DNA of 64,000 bases from Paraburkholderia metrosideri (GCF_904848625.1 NZ_CAJHCP010000004.1:248001-312000), one strand, 5' to 3'; shown: positions 51,764 to 61,332, numbered from the stretch's first letter. Notes: a model not told the origin generated them from the letters alone. A program made the numbers and translations.

Positions 51764-52500
51764 GCGCTGGCTGAATCGTGAGCGACGGGTAACTGCGCGC
51801 TCTCTGCGCAGTGAACCCTGCTGCAATGAAATGACGTTGAAAGGCGCAGTCAACCGGCATGCGTGGTCAGTTTATTGTCTGCATCGGGATTTAATTTCCG
51901 CTTCAAAAAAGGGCCACGGTAAATCCGGCCCAACAGCCGTTTGATTTGAAACGCTCCTGGCAATTTGCGAAGCGAGCGTTCAACCGGTGCGTTGGCTTTC
52001 CCACACTACAGATGACTGGCGACTTTTCATCTTCCATCAGGTGATTAGGATATGAGCACCGCAACGTAAGTGCCAGGTGCAGAATGCGCTATCCGCTAAA
52101 TCTGATCGTCGCCGCCGTCCTGCTAGTCTTCGTCCTCGGATGCATCGTCAAGCTCGCACTGAGCTGATGCTCGATATCGCTCGATCCCGCTCCACATCCT
52201 CAGGTTAATTTTCGTCTTCACGCCGCGCCCTTCTGACGCCGGTCAATCACACTCCCCGTTTTCCTCGCTACATCCGTTCATTTCCTGCCGCGACATCGCG
52301 CGAAATAATTGCTGAATGGAGTTCCCCAGGCGACTCGCCCATACTTCGTTTCGCTGCCGGTGCGTCAGAAACAGAACGCATGAGATCAAGAGTGCTTCAC
52401 GTGCGAATCGCTTCGCCGATGATCAACGATCCTACGGTTGCCCGATCATCGGTGAGTGCATTCGAACTTACCGGCACCGCGTGCCGAGCTCAGGATGAAC
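51764..52500. other. Interval with one tiny membrane-peptide frame
   Basis: About 740 bases. It holds the 27-codon frame at 52084-52167 and the upstream region of the DUF4410-like lipoprotein gene. No other gene, dyad or promoter was recognised. Confidence 0.4.
52084..52167 (+). CDS. Possible 27-residue membrane peptide
   Basis: ATG 52084 follows AGGTGCAGA. The product begins MRYPLNL, continues with one strongly hydrophobic helix (IVAAVLLVFVLGCIVKLAL) and ends in Ser. The VLGC sequence resembles a lipobox but is late for such a short peptide. Single-helix peptides of this kind are common in beta-proteobacteria. It is below usual gene-calling cut-offs. Confidence 0.45.
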   Translation: MRYPLNLIVAAVLLVFVLGCIVKLALS

Positions 52501-53268
52501 ATGTTTAATTCAATGAATTTCGTCAGAAAAAATGCCGCCCGCTTTGTCTGCGTGACAATGGTCTGCTGCAGCGCGCTGCTGACCGGTTGCGCCGGCAGCA
52601 ATATCACCAATGCCAGCGAAGCGAATGCGCGACCCCAAGTGCGCCCGGACAACATTTATGTCTACACCTTCGACGCCAATCCTGACCAGGTCAAACTGGA
52701 CGGCGGCATGTTGCAGAAACTGAAAACGCAGCTTGAAGGTTCGTCGGCCGCGCAAAAACAGGTTGCCGACGCGGACCAGGTACGTGAACAGGTCGCCAAT
52801 GAAATCGTGCATCAATTGCAGTCGATGGGTCTGCACGCGATTCGCTCAGATGGTCCCGCGCCCGCCGATCAGAACGTGCTGCTGGTGCAAGGCAGCTTCG
52901 ATACGATCGACTCGGGCAATCGTCGTCGCCGTGTGTTGATCGGCCTCGGTGCAGGCAAGAGCCAGGTAAGCAGTTCGGTGCAGATTCTGTATAAACCGGC
53001 GGGCGGCGCACCGCGTCTGGTGCAAAGCTTTACCGCCGACGCCGACAGCGGCAAAGCCCCTGGCATGGTGGAAACCGCGGGCGTGGGTGCAGCGGCGGGC
53101 GTCGTGGCGACCTCGGCGGCGGTGGGCGGGGGCTTGCACGCTGCGTCGGAAACCAAGCGCGCTGGCGTGTCGGCGGATGCAAAGCGCCTCGCCGACGCGG
53201 TAGCGAAACAGATCGCGCAGATTGGGGTCAACGGCGGATGGCTTTCGACGGAACACGTTAAAGGCTGA
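52501..53268 (+). CDS. DUF4410-like lipoprotein
   Basis: A 255-residue envelope lipoprotein. The signal sequence ends in LLTGC (Cys about residue 25). The body (IYVYTFDANPDQVKLDGG, QVREQVANEIVHQLQSMGLHAIR, NVLLVQGSFDTIDSGNRRRRVLIGLGAGKSQVSSSVQILY, RLVQSFTADADSGKAPGM) fits DUF4410. A Gly/Ala-rich hydrophobic stretch (VGAAAGVVATSAAVGGG) could associate with membrane. ATG 52501 is chosen because AGGA lies five bases upstream; 52495 is the alternative. Role unknown. Confidence 0.8.
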   Translation: MFNSMNFVRKNAARFVCVTMVCCSALLTGCAGSNITNASEANARPQVRPDNIYVYTFDANPDQVKLDGGMLQKLKTQLEGSSAAQKQVADADQVREQVANEIVHQLQSMGLHAIRSDGPAPADQNVLLVQGSFDTIDSGNRRRRVLIGLGAGKSQVSSSVQILYKPAGGAPRLVQSFTADADSGKAPGMVETAGVGAAAGVVATSAAVGGGLHAASETKRAGVSADAKRLADAVAKQIAQIGVNGGWLSTEHVKG

Positions 53269-53336
53269 GCAGCGCTCGCTGGTTGGAACAAGCGCGGTTG
53301 AACAAGCTCATCATCAGCACCCAACCGCGCCTGATT

Positions 53337-54014
53337 TCAGGCACTCGTATAACGTAGCCACACGGCATCGTGTGGCTGTTTTTCAACCGACGTCAGCTTC
53401 AGATAAGCCGGTTTCCGCCACTTCTCCATTGCCACTTCAAACGACGATGGATGTTCGCTACGGCCATCCACCAGCGGCACGATCAGCACACTGACCTCGT
53501 CGACGAGACCGGCGTTGACGAATGCGCCGCTGACATGCGAGCCGCCTTCGACGATCAGCTTCTTCACGCCGAGTTCCTTCGCCAGTGTCTGCACCACCTT
53601 GTCGAGATCGATCTCGCTCTTGCCGCCGAACACATACGACACGCCGATCGATTGCAGATACGCCAGATAGTCGTCGGGAACCTGCTCAGTGAGCACTTCG
53701 ATCACGTGTGATTTGAGCGCCGTGTTGCTTTTCCACGCGACACGTCCTTGCGGATCGATCGAGATCGCATATTGCGACGCGTTGCGCTCGGCGAAATGAT
53801 CGGTGCGGGGGATCGCGCTCTTGGCGAGTCCCTTCGGATAATCGGTGCCGTGTGCGATCTCCTGCATCGTGACGCGGCCGCAGATCCAGCCATCGGCCTC
53901 AAATGTGGCGGCGGTGGTTTCGTAAAGATCGCTGGCGAAGTCGAGGTTCCACCCGTCGGTCAAACTGCGGCCGTCGAGTGAGGACATCATGTGAACGACG
54001 ATATAAGGTTTCAT
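53337..54014 (-). CDS. RibD C-terminal / dihydrofolate-reductase-like protein
   Basis: A 225-residue NADPH-dependent reductase of the RibD C-terminal superfamily. PYIVVHMMSSLDGRSLTDGWNLD is the N-terminal strand and substrate loop, followed by DGWICGRVTMQEIAHG. LGVKKLIVEGGSHVSGAFVNAGLVDEVSVLIVPLVDGR holds the EGG motif and the end of the fold. The family reduces pteridine- or pyrimidine-like substrates; being a stand-alone domain, it is probably not the riboflavin enzyme. GGAGG lies eight bases before ATG 54014. It is read in the same direction as the sigma factor gene 106 bases upstream. Confidence 0.85.
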   Translation of the reverse strand: MKPYIVVHMMSSLDGRSLTDGWNLDFASDLYETTAATFEADGWICGRVTMQEIAHGTDYPKGLAKSAIPRTDHFAERNASQYAISIDPQGRVAWKSNTALKSHVIEVLTEQVPDDYLAYLQSIGVSYVFGGKSEIDLDKVVQTLAKELGVKKLIVEGGSHVSGAFVNAGLVDEVSVLIVPLVDGRSEHPSSFEVAMEKWRKPAYLKLTSVEKQPHDAVWLRYTSA

Positions 54015-54120
54015 GCGCAAGCCTCCGTGTAAGATCGACGCGCAGATCAACGCGCAGCTCGATAAAAACACCTTGCAGCAAGGGCTGTTCCGCAGTCAGC
54101 CGGTAACGGCACGACTCATG

Positions 54121-54744
54121 TCAGCACGACCCGCCAGGATGCGGCGCGGGCCGGCTGTCGATCATGCTTCGCAACGAGTCGAGCCCACGACTGATCCAGC
54201 TTTTGACGGTGCCGATCGGGGCATCTAATGCATACGCAATTTCAGACTGCGATTGCCCCCGAAAATAGGCGAGCGCGATCGCCTGCCGTTGAACCGGTGT
54301 CAGACGGCCGAGATAAAACGACAGACGTTCGGCATCCACGGAAAATTGCTGGGAGAAATCGTCGTCGGCCTCGACCGGTGCGATGTGCTCGTCGATGTCC
54401 TCGACATAAAACCCGGAATACGCGTTGCGCCGCAAATAATCGAGCGCCTGGTTCTTGACGATGGCCGACATCCACGTGGACGGCGACGCTAGAGTGGGAT
54501 CGTACGTGCCGGCAAATCGCCAGATTTTGATGAAGCCGTCCTGCACCACTTCTTCCGCGGATTCGGTGGTTCGCGTTACACGCAATGCAAGCCCGAACAG
54601 CGACCGGGCAGAGGCCCGGTACAACGCCTCGAACGCGCTGGCGTCATGCTTTGCGATACGCCTGAGAAGGCCCGCGAAATACGCGTTCTTCTCATGCAGG
54701 CCGTGCGCGACGATGGCCGCGCCCTCCGAAGCATCCTGTTGCAT
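54121..54744 (-). CDS. ECF-type RNA polymerase sigma factor
   Basis: A 207-residue sigma-70 family factor with regions 2 and 4 only. Region 2 is ASAFEALYRASARSLFGLALRVTRTTESAEEVVQDGFIKIWRFAGTYDP...STWMSAIVKNQALDYLRRN. Region 4 is RLTPVQRQAIALAYFRGQSQSEIAYALDAPIGTVKSWISRGLDSLRSM. GGAGG precedes ATG 54744; the longer frame is an upstream overlap with the MerR gene. No anti-sigma gene adjoins. It lies 38 bases downstream of a MerR-type gene on the same strand, an arrangement known for light- or redox-controlled LitR/LitS-like pairs. Confidence 0.9.
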   Translation of the reverse strand: MQQDASEGAAIVAHGLHEKNAYFAGLLRRIAKHDASAFEALYRASARSLFGLALRVTRTTESAEEVVQDGFIKIWRFAGTYDPTLASPSTWMSAIVKNQALDYLRRNAYSGFYVEDIDEHIAPVEADDDFSQQFSVDAERLSFYLGRLTPVQRQAIALAYFRGQSQSEIAYALDAPIGTVKSWISRGLDSLRSMIDSRPAPHPGGSC

Positions 54745-54782
54745 GGCGCCTCCCTGTGTGACGATGCGTGCTACTCGGCGTT

Positions 54783-55817
54783 CTACTCGTGAGCGGCCTC
54801 GGGCGGCTGTTGCGCGGAGAACTGGAACCAGCCCTCTTCGCGCGCGACCCGTTCGAGCGCCGCTTCGACCATCGCACAGGCCCGATTGCTGACATCGCCG
54901 AGATAGCGATGCAACGCGGCGTCCTGTGCGGAGCGCGATGTGCATGTATCGCTATAACGCTCGAACGCCGACAGCTTCTCCACCAACTCCACGAGGTGAC
55001 GCGGGCATTCACATACAATCGTCGACGAACGGGTTGCCATGGCTTCCAGTTCGCTGTCGTCATAGCGGCGGCCCACGCGTGACCACACGACGTCGTCGCC
55101 GCTACGCTCCTGAAGATGAACGCGCTCGCACAGGTCGGTGAGCATCTGGCGGAATTCGGTGCGGCTTTCGGCCTCGCGATGCAGCCGCACGCCGGCCGCG
55201 CGCAAGATCTCCGCCGCTGGCCCTGTACCAAAGCCGTAGACCACCGCGATTGCCTTCGCGCGGACTGCACCGCCGAGCGCGATGATCTGCGTGGCCACGT
55301 CTTCCTGCAGCGAGTCGACGCTGATCAGCAACGCGTCAAACGACGCGGGACGCTCGAGGTTGCCGTTTGCGGGTTGGGCTTCGGTGAGACCACCGAACGT
55401 AGTCAGCGTGGTCACGCCGTATTGCTGCAAATCGACGCCAGCGTTCTGCAGATGCTGCGCAAACTGCCCACCGACGAACGCCATCCTGATCTCGCCCGGC
55501 ACGCCGTCGGCCGCGTGGGGCGAGCCGCCACCGTCGCCCGTATTCCGCGACGCGAGCATTTGCAACTGCTCGCGGTCAAGCCGCGCAATGGCACCGATTG
55601 CATGCCCCCGGCTGACCAGCAATTTGATCAATGTGAGCCGCCTGACATCGTCTTCCGAATACAGACGCTGACCCGACGCGGTCTTGGCCGGCCCGACCAC
55701 GCTGTAACGGCGTTCCCAGATTCGCAGCGTCGTGACCGGCATTTTTGCCAGACGCGCCGCCTCGCCGCTTCGGTAGCCGTGCTTGTCCGAAGAACGATCT
55801 CCATTTGAATTCGCCAT
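54783..55817 (-). CDS. MerR family regulator with B12-binding-like fold
   Basis: A 344-residue regulator. The MerR helix-turn-helix is at ~15-80 (YRSGEAARLAKMPVTTLRIWERRYSVVGPAKTASGQRLYSEDDVRRLTLI). The centre (~110-215) looks like the Rossmann-type cobalamin-binding domain of CarH/LitR proteins (FDALLISVDSLQEDVATQIIALGG, AIAVVYGFGTGPAAEILRAAGVRL), but the DxHxxG cobalamin-ligand motif is not seen. The C-terminal ~90 residues carry CECPRHLVELVEKLSAFERYSDTC and a helical tail. It probably controls the adjacent ECF sigma factor gene. Whether it senses light, a ligand or redox state is unclear. Confidence 0.85.
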   Translation of the reverse strand: MANSNGDRSSDKHGYRSGEAARLAKMPVTTLRIWERRYSVVGPAKTASGQRLYSEDDVRRLTLIKLLVSRGHAIGAIARLDREQLQMLASRNTGDGGGSPHAADGVPGEIRMAFVGGQFAQHLQNAGVDLQQYGVTTLTTFGGLTEAQPANGNLERPASFDALLISVDSLQEDVATQIIALGGAVRAKAIAVVYGFGTGPAAEILRAAGVRLHREAESRTEFRQMLTDLCERVHLQERSGDDVVWSRVGRRYDDSELEAMATRSSTIVCECPRHLVELVEKLSAFERYSDTCTSRSAQDAALHRYLGDVSNRACAMVEAALERVAREEGWFQFSAQQPPEAAHE

Positions 55818-56351
55818 GAAACGCCTCGCAGTTCTCTTTTCGATTCAAGAATACGCGAAATAACGAGGTTTCGAAACGTTTATCGACTCATTCAAGAAAT
55901 TGAAACGGTCTTCTCGACGCACAGTGATTTCGAAAATGTCCGCCAGCGTTGTCGCACAGGGCATGCGGAGGCCATTCGAGCAGTCATTTCGCGGGACGAC
56001 GTGCGATAGGAGCAAACGGGGGCCCTGCGGAATGGAAAGATGGTGGCGTCACGCACGGCTCTGAGTCGCGTGACACACGCCTCTCTCCGCGTCGTGGGAA
56101 CACGGGGAGTTTTAAAGTTGGCGGCAGTAGCGGATCGAGATCCGGGCGCATAGCCGACGCACCTCTGGACTCGCGCCCACGCCGGGATTAGCTGAACTTC
56201 GAGCGCGTGAAAGGCGCATGGCCGAAGGGCCACGCGCCCGACATGAAATGCCAGCACCGCCGGCGCGACTAAGGTTATCGCCGCAACTTACGAGTCACTA
56301 TGAAACGCTATATGCGACATGGCGACTCCCTTCCGCAGCCAAACCAGATCG
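55818..56351. other. Gene-poor interval
   Basis: About 530 bases between the receiver stop and the MerR start. A 121-codon minus-strand frame (55892-56257) is rich in Arg, Cys and Pro and looks accidental. No promoter, dyad or RNA was identified. Confidence 0.4.
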
Positions 56352-56783
56352 TCAACCGCGCCAAAGATTCCGCATCAACGCTAGCAATGCCGTCGGCGCC
56401 GTGCCTTTTTGACAATAACCATCGAAATTGTGACGCGCCTTACCGGTTTCTTTCACGTGATCCTCATCCAGCGAGGTGAACGCGACGATCCCCAGGCTGT
56501 GCGTCGGCAGATAACTGCGTAGCGCGCTCGCGGTTTCGTAACCGTCGCGCTCCGGCATCATGATGTCGAGCACGACCACGTCAGGCACCCAGTCTTTCAC
56601 GCAGCGCAACGCCTCCGCGCAGCCATTGGCCGCGCGGGCCTCCACGCCTTCATAAGACAGGTAGATGGCGAGCGCCTCGGCTGCGCCGGCGTTGTCGTCA
56701 ACGACAAGAACGCGCGGCACTTCGTGTAATAACCGGACCTCGCGGGCGCTCCACCTTTTGCAAGTAGACGGTGTTCGGGACAT
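56352..56783 (-). CDS. Stand-alone response-regulator receiver
   Basis: A 143-residue protein made of one intact receiver domain after a ~22-residue extension. Asp29-Asp30 in VLVVDDN, phospho-acceptor Asp73 in VVVLDIMMPERDGYE, Thr103 in AFTSLDED and Lys126 in CQKG are all present, so it should be phosphorylatable. With no output domain, it may work as a phosphate relay or by protein contact, like CheY. No histidine kinase gene is in the window. The start is uncertain: ATG 56783 has no clear ribosome site. Confidence 0.8.
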   Translation of the reverse strand: MSRTPSTCKRWSAREVRLLHEVPRVLVVDDNAGAAEALAIYLSYEGVEARAANGCAEALRCVKDWVPDVVVLDIMMPERDGYETASALRSYLPTHSLGIVAFTSLDEDHVKETGKARHNFDGYCQKGTAPTALLALMRNLWRG

Positions 56784-56953
56784 GCAGGGCAACTCGCGAT
56801 AAAAACGTCTGTTTCCCGCAGCAAACCACGTGCCAAGTTGGACAACGGCCCGGCGGAAAAAATAAGCAACCCCTCCTCCAGCTTGGATAGAAGCGCTTCC
56901 ATCGTATCTTTGTTGCATAGCGACAACGGGATCAGTGTCGAGGTGGTTTTTAA

Positions 56954-56968
56954 TAATAATGATTCGCA
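56954..56968. promoter_or_regulatory. Fur box of siderophore receptor gene
   Basis: TAATAATGATTCGCA matches the 7-1-7 Fur consensus at 12 of 15 positions. It sits directly before a perfect TATAAT (56976-56981), so bound Fur would block RNA polymerase. Confidence 0.65.
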
Positions 56969-56975
56969 TTTGCAC

Positions 56976-56981
56976 TATAAT
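56976..56981 (+). promoter_or_regulatory. -10 element of siderophore receptor promoter
   Basis: A perfect TATAAT about 145 bases before the receptor start codon and eight bases after the Fur box. The -35 is not obvious and overlaps the Fur site. Confidence 0.55.
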
Positions 56982-57123
56982 GGCCGCCGACTAGGAGTTG
57001 TAAGCATGTACAGAATGGCCTTGAAAGGCACGACCGGTACACGCGAGCAGCCAGAAAAATGCCGCCCGGATTCCACACGCGCCCCGGGACGGAAGATCGA
57101 CGACCATCCCAATTTTTTACTTC

Positions 57124-59334
57124 ATGCCAGTTTCACGTTTGTACGAACCGCAGGTTGCGCCTGCCCAAACAGCGGTGAATCGCGCCGCGATCGCCGCCGC
57201 CATTGCAGTCGCGTTCAGCATGCCGGCTCTGGCTTTGGCCCAGTCGACCGATACCACGTCGGCACCTGACAGCACCCTTCCCGCAGTCAAGGTGCAGGCG
57301 ACCAAAGACACACTGCCAGGCGATCTGTCGCCCGCGCTGCCCGGTGGGCAAGTCGCGAGCGGCGCGCAAATCGGCGTGTTGGGGCAGCAAAAGCTCATTG
57401 ACGTGCCATTCTCGGTGACGAGCTATACGTCCAAGCTCATTCAGGATCAACAGGCGCACACGCTCGCCGATGTCGTCGCCAATGACCCCGCGGTCCGCAC
57501 TGCTCTGGGCTACGGCAACTTTGCCGAGACGTACATTATTCGTGGCTTCGAAGTTTATTCGGACGACATCGCGCTGAATGGCATGTACGGCCTGACGCCG
57601 CGCCAGATGGTCAATACGGGTGCGATCGAACGTGTCGACATCTTCAAGGGCGCAAACGCTTTCGTGAACGGCGCCGCCCCTGGTGGCTCGAACGTTGGGG
57701 GCAGCATTAACGTCCAGACGAAAGTTGCCGACGACAAGCCGCTCACTCAGGTGACCGTCGAGGGCAGCGCATCGGGCGAGCTCGGCACGCATGTGGACGT
57801 GGGTCGCCGCTTCGGCTCGAACGACCAGTTCGGCATTCGCGTGAACCAGACCGTCGAAGGCGGCGACACGGCCGTGGACAATGAAACACGTCACGATCAG
57901 CAGACCGCCGTGTCGCTCGACTATCGCGGTGACAAGCTGCGTCTGTATGCCGATTTCCTTTATCAGAAAGAACACATCTCAGAAGGTCGACCGGGTGTCT
58001 TCGTGACGGGCGACGTAGTTCCGGGCACCCCATCCGCAAGCTACAACTACGCGCAACCGTGGACCTATTCCGAAATGGAAGACACGGTCGGCATGCTGCG
58101 TGGCGAATACGACATCGCACCGAACTGGACCTTCTACGCGGGCCTTGGCACCCGGCACACCACCGAAAACGGCGACTACTCGACGGTGGCCTACGACGAA
58201 GGCAGCGCGCTCGGCTATCGCATGGGCACCATGCACAAGGAGTATTCGCTGTCGGCGCAAGCCGGCGTGCGCGGCAAGTTCGACACGGGGCCGGTCACTC
58301 ACTCGTTGAACCTCGGTTGGCAGTTCAATCGCGTGGCCGCTTATAACGCTTACAACTTCTCCGACTTTTCGGCAGAGTTCCCTACCAGCCTCTACGCCAC
58401 GCCCTCGGTACCGCGTCCCGCCACCTCGTTCGGCGCGGGTGATTTCGCCGACCCGGGTTTGACGAGCGTGGCGCTCATGCGCAGCTTTGTCGTGTCGGAC
58501 ACGATGGGTTTCTTCGGCGACCGCTTCCTGTTCACGGTTGGCGCCCGCCATCAGAACCTTGTCCAGAATGGCTACGACTACGGCACCGAGGTGCAGAACT
58601 CGGCGTATAACCAGTCGGCCACCACCCCGATTCTTGGTGCGGTCTACAAGATCCAGCCGAATCTGTCCGTGTACGCTAACCGGAGCGAAAGTCTCGTTCA
58701 GGGCGGCACGGCGCCGAGCACCGCCGTCAATATTGGCGCGATCCTCTCGCCGTTCCGCGCCAAGCAGTACGAAACCGGTATCAAGTACGACGCCAATCAC
58801 TATGGTGCGGCACTCGCGATTTACCAGATCAAGCAGCAGGTTGCTTTCACGGACAGCACGACTGGAATTTACGCGGCTAACGGTGAGCAACGTCACCGCG
58901 GCATCGAGTTTTCGATGTATGGCGAACCGCTCAAGGGCCTGCGTCTGATCGGTGGTGCTTCGTATATCAATGCGAGTCTGCAGGATACGGACGGCGGCAC
59001 GGAGAATGGCAATCGCCCGATCGGCGTGCCGGCGTGGACGTTCAACGCCAACGTCGAGTACGACATTCCCCAAGTCACGGGCCTGACGCTCATGGGACGT
59101 GCGCTCTGGACAAGCACGCAATATCTCGATCAGGCGAATACGCAGCAGGTGCCGTCGTGGACGCGCTTCGATGTCGGCGCGCGCTATCAGACCAGCGTGT
59201 TCAAGCACAACACCAGCTTCAAGGTGATGGTGACGAACCTCGCCAACCGGTCGTACTGGTCGTCGGCCCTCGGCGGCTATCTGACTCAGGCTGAGCCTCG
59301 CACGGCCTGGTTCTCGGTCACGACGGACTTCTGA
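57124..59334 (+). CDS. TonB-dependent siderophore receptor
   Basis: A 736-residue outer-membrane receptor. The signal peptide ends near ALALAQS. The plug domain begins about residue 55 (VATKDT-like VQATKDTLPG) with DVPFSVTSYTSKLIQDQQAHTLADVVANDPAVRTALGYGNFAETYIIRGFEV and GAIERVDIFKGANAFVNG, the standard siderophore-receptor plug. The 22-strand barrel follows, with NRSESLVQGG late on and the C terminus ending TAWFSVTTDF in Phe. It imports an Fe(III)-siderophore with TonB energy. No N-terminal FecA-type signalling domain is apparent. Transcription is controlled by the Fur box at 56954-56968. No siderophore biosynthesis gene is in the window. Confidence 0.93.
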   Translation: MPVSRLYEPQVAPAQTAVNRAAIAAAIAVAFSMPALALAQSTDTTSAPDSTLPAVKVQATKDTLPGDLSPALPGGQVASGAQIGVLGQQKLIDVPFSVTSYTSKLIQDQQAHTLADVVANDPAVRTALGYGNFAETYIIRGFEVYSDDIALNGMYGLTPRQMVNTGAIERVDIFKGANAFVNGAAPGGSNVGGSINVQTKVADDKPLTQVTVEGSASGELGTHVDVGRRFGSNDQFGIRVNQTVEGGDTAVDNETRHDQQTAVSLDYRGDKLRLYADFLYQKEHISEGRPGVFVTGDVVPGTPSASYNYAQPWTYSEMEDTVGMLRGEYDIAPNWTFYAGLGTRHTTENGDYSTVAYDEGSALGYRMGTMHKEYSLSAQAGVRGKFDTGPVTHSLNLGWQFNRVAAYNAYNFSDFSAEFPTSLYATPSVPRPATSFGAGDFADPGLTSVALMRSFVVSDTMGFFGDRFLFTVGARHQNLVQNGYDYGTEVQNSAYNQSATTPILGAVYKIQPNLSVYANRSESLVQGGTAPSTAVNIGAILSPFRAKQYETGIKYDANHYGAALAIYQIKQQVAFTDSTTGIYAANGEQRHRGIEFSMYGEPLKGLRLIGGASYINASLQDTDGGTENGNRPIGVPAWTFNANVEYDIPQVTGLTLMGRALWTSTQYLDQANTQQVPSWTRFDVGARYQTSVFKHNTSFKVMVTNLANRSYWSSALGGYLTQAEPRTAWFSVTTDF

Positions 59335-59341
59335 TGCTAAT

Positions 59342-59371
59342 GATGCCGAGGCCTGCGATGGCCTCGGCATC
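59342..59371 (+). terminator. Hairpin terminator after siderophore receptor
   Basis: GATGCCGAGGCC (59342-59353) and GGCCTCGGCATC (59360-59371) form a perfect 12-bp stem with a 6-base loop, seven bases past the stop codon. The T-tract is absent. Confidence 0.65.
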
Positions 59372-59581
59372 AGCAGCGTACGGCACCTTTACAACGGCTC
59401 GCGGTTCTCGATTTCATCCCGGACCTCGGGTTCTTTCGTTCTCGCGAAGATAGCGTGCGGTCCCGGCAGCGTTTTTGTTTGTGATCGTCGCTGCGTGTTA
59501 TGACCGGTTCTGATATGGGACAACGAGGCTCACTTTGCAGCCTTCAGGTTGGCGGTGACACTTACAACACAACCGCAAATC

Positions 59582-61264
59582 TCACCGCCCTTCCCGCGTC
59601 TCCACCACCTCTCGCGCATCGAGCCTCTCCGGCTCGTCGTCCGCCGCCGCTTCAAGCTGCACGCCGTCCTTCCCCCGCACCGACCACACACTATCCCCCC
59701 GCTCCGACCCAACCCGCTGCCACGTCTTGCGCCACATCCACGCGAAACACAGCGCCCCGAGCGCCGCGCCAATGTCGACACCAAGGGCTCCGGCATTGGC
59801 GGAAAACCATAATCCGCTCGACGGCGCCAGCGCACCGATCAGGCTCAACACAGGAATCGCTGCGGTCGACAACGTCGCCAGCGCGAGCAATTCCACCGAA
59901 CCACGCGCCGCGCCACGCAACATCGCCCACCCGATCGCGGCGACAAACGTCGTGTAGTAAATCCCGACATGCCACGCGTGCAGATCGCCCACGCGTCCGG
60001 CCAGCAACTTGCCCGCCGCGAGCGTCAACGAAATCCCGCAGATGCAGCCAAGCGTCACGCCCACGGTCAGCGACGCCATCACGAACGTCGAACGACGCTG
60101 CATAACCGGCACCCCATCGCGCCGCATCGCCTTGCGCCGGCTCTCGATCCAAAGCAGGTTGCCTGAATAAAACAGAAACGCGCCGGCGAGTCCGAGCGCG
60201 AAATAACCCCATTGCACCGGCGCGCCGCCATACGTGCCGAAGTGCAGCGCGTAGAACGCGCTCGTCGCCGACGACCAGTTCGTGCCACCGCCGCCATCCG
60301 GCAGAAACTGCGCATTCAGAAACTTGCCGCTGAACGGGTCCATCAGCGCGAAGCCGCCGTCACGGGCGAGAAAACGCACATCGTCTCCGGCGATGAACAC
60401 GGTTGCACCCGCCCGTCCCGCGCGACGATAACGCAGTGCCGTGGGCTCGAACCGCGGCGCACGTTCGCGCACGCTGGCGAGCAATTGAGCAGGCGACAAC
60501 ATCGACGGAGCGGGTTCGGACGCGGCATGCGGCGCAGCAGGCGCCTTCGCGAAGTACGGGTTCTGCGCGACCATCATCGGCTGAAGCGTGCCTTGGTAGA
60601 TCAGCTTGTCCTGCACGTCGAAGATATAGTCGCTCAAGCCGAACGCGACGACCGAGAGCGCCATCACCACATGGAACGGCAAACTCAGAATGCCGACCGC
60701 GTTGTGCGCATCGAGCCACATCCGCTTCAGATTCCTGCCAATACGTAACGCGAACAGGTCTTTCACCAGCGTCGGCAGCAGCACGATCACGCCGGACACC
60801 AGCGCGAGTCCGTACAGCAGCGACACCACGCCCATCACGCCGACACCGATGTCATAGCCGCCCGGCACGCCACCGGTCATGTGAATCAGGTCGATGAAGC
60901 TCGCCGCGTCCGAAGGACGGCTTTGCGCGGTGTGCAATTGTCCCTGGTCGTCGAGCCACGCATCAAAGCGCTGCCCAGGCGCGGACTGCCAGGACAGCCG
61001 CACGCGGTTGGCATCGACGAGCGCCAGCGTGAACAGCTTGCGTGCAGCCGGATAAGCGCTGAGCGTGCGTTCGATCAGCACATCCGCGTGATCGAGCGGC
61101 ACCGATGGCACGGCGCGAACGGCTGGCGGCGTCGTCCAGTCGGTCAGCGAGTCCTTGAACATCGTGACCGCACCGGCATAGAACGCGATAAAAAGCAGCA
61201 GACCGGCAACGATGCCAGTCCACGTATGAACGGTTTTATAAACGCGAAGAATGTCGCTGCGCAT
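59582..61264 (-). CDS. PepSY-domain membrane protein (iron-associated)
   Basis: A 560-residue inner-membrane protein of the PepSY-associated TM family (PiuB/iron-regulated type). The first helix holds the conserved YKTVHTWTGIVAGLLLFIAFYAGAV; DAHNAVGILSLPFHVVMALSVVAF is the His-containing central helix; FYALHFGTYGGAPVQWGYFALGLAGAFLFYSGNLLWIESRRK follows, with four or five more helices to the end. Such proteins are co-regulated with siderophore receptors and are proposed to reduce ferric siderophores. ATG 61264 is preferred over TTG 61285. It is the last gene of a Fur-controlled operon. Confidence 0.88.
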   Translation of the reverse strand: MRSDILRVYKTVHTWTGIVAGLLLFIAFYAGAVTMFKDSLTDWTTPPAVRAVPSVPLDHADVLIERTLSAYPAARKLFTLALVDANRVRLSWQSAPGQRFDAWLDDQGQLHTAQSRPSDAASFIDLIHMTGGVPGGYDIGVGVMGVVSLLYGLALVSGVIVLLPTLVKDLFALRIGRNLKRMWLDAHNAVGILSLPFHVVMALSVVAFGLSDYIFDVQDKLIYQGTLQPMMVAQNPYFAKAPAAPHAASEPAPSMLSPAQLLASVRERAPRFEPTALRYRRAGRAGATVFIAGDDVRFLARDGGFALMDPFSGKFLNAQFLPDGGGGTNWSSATSAFYALHFGTYGGAPVQWGYFALGLAGAFLFYSGNLLWIESRRKAMRRDGVPVMQRRSTFVMASLTVGVTLGCICGISLTLAAGKLLAGRVGDLHAWHVGIYYTTFVAAIGWAMLRGAARGSVELLALATLSTAAIPVLSLIGALAPSSGLWFSANAGALGVDIGAALGALCFAWMWRKTWQRVGSERGDSVWSVRGKDGVQLEAAADDEPERLDAREVVETREGR

Positions 61265-61332
61265 GCTGAACGGAAGATGAAACAAGCGGCGCGCCGCTCG
61301 AAGAATGGAGGGCTAAAGCACCTGAAAAACGC

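Noticed and set aside
57979..59370. 463-codon minus-strand frame opposite the siderophore receptor
   Set aside because: No family features; Arg-rich; the receptor on the other strand is unambiguous.
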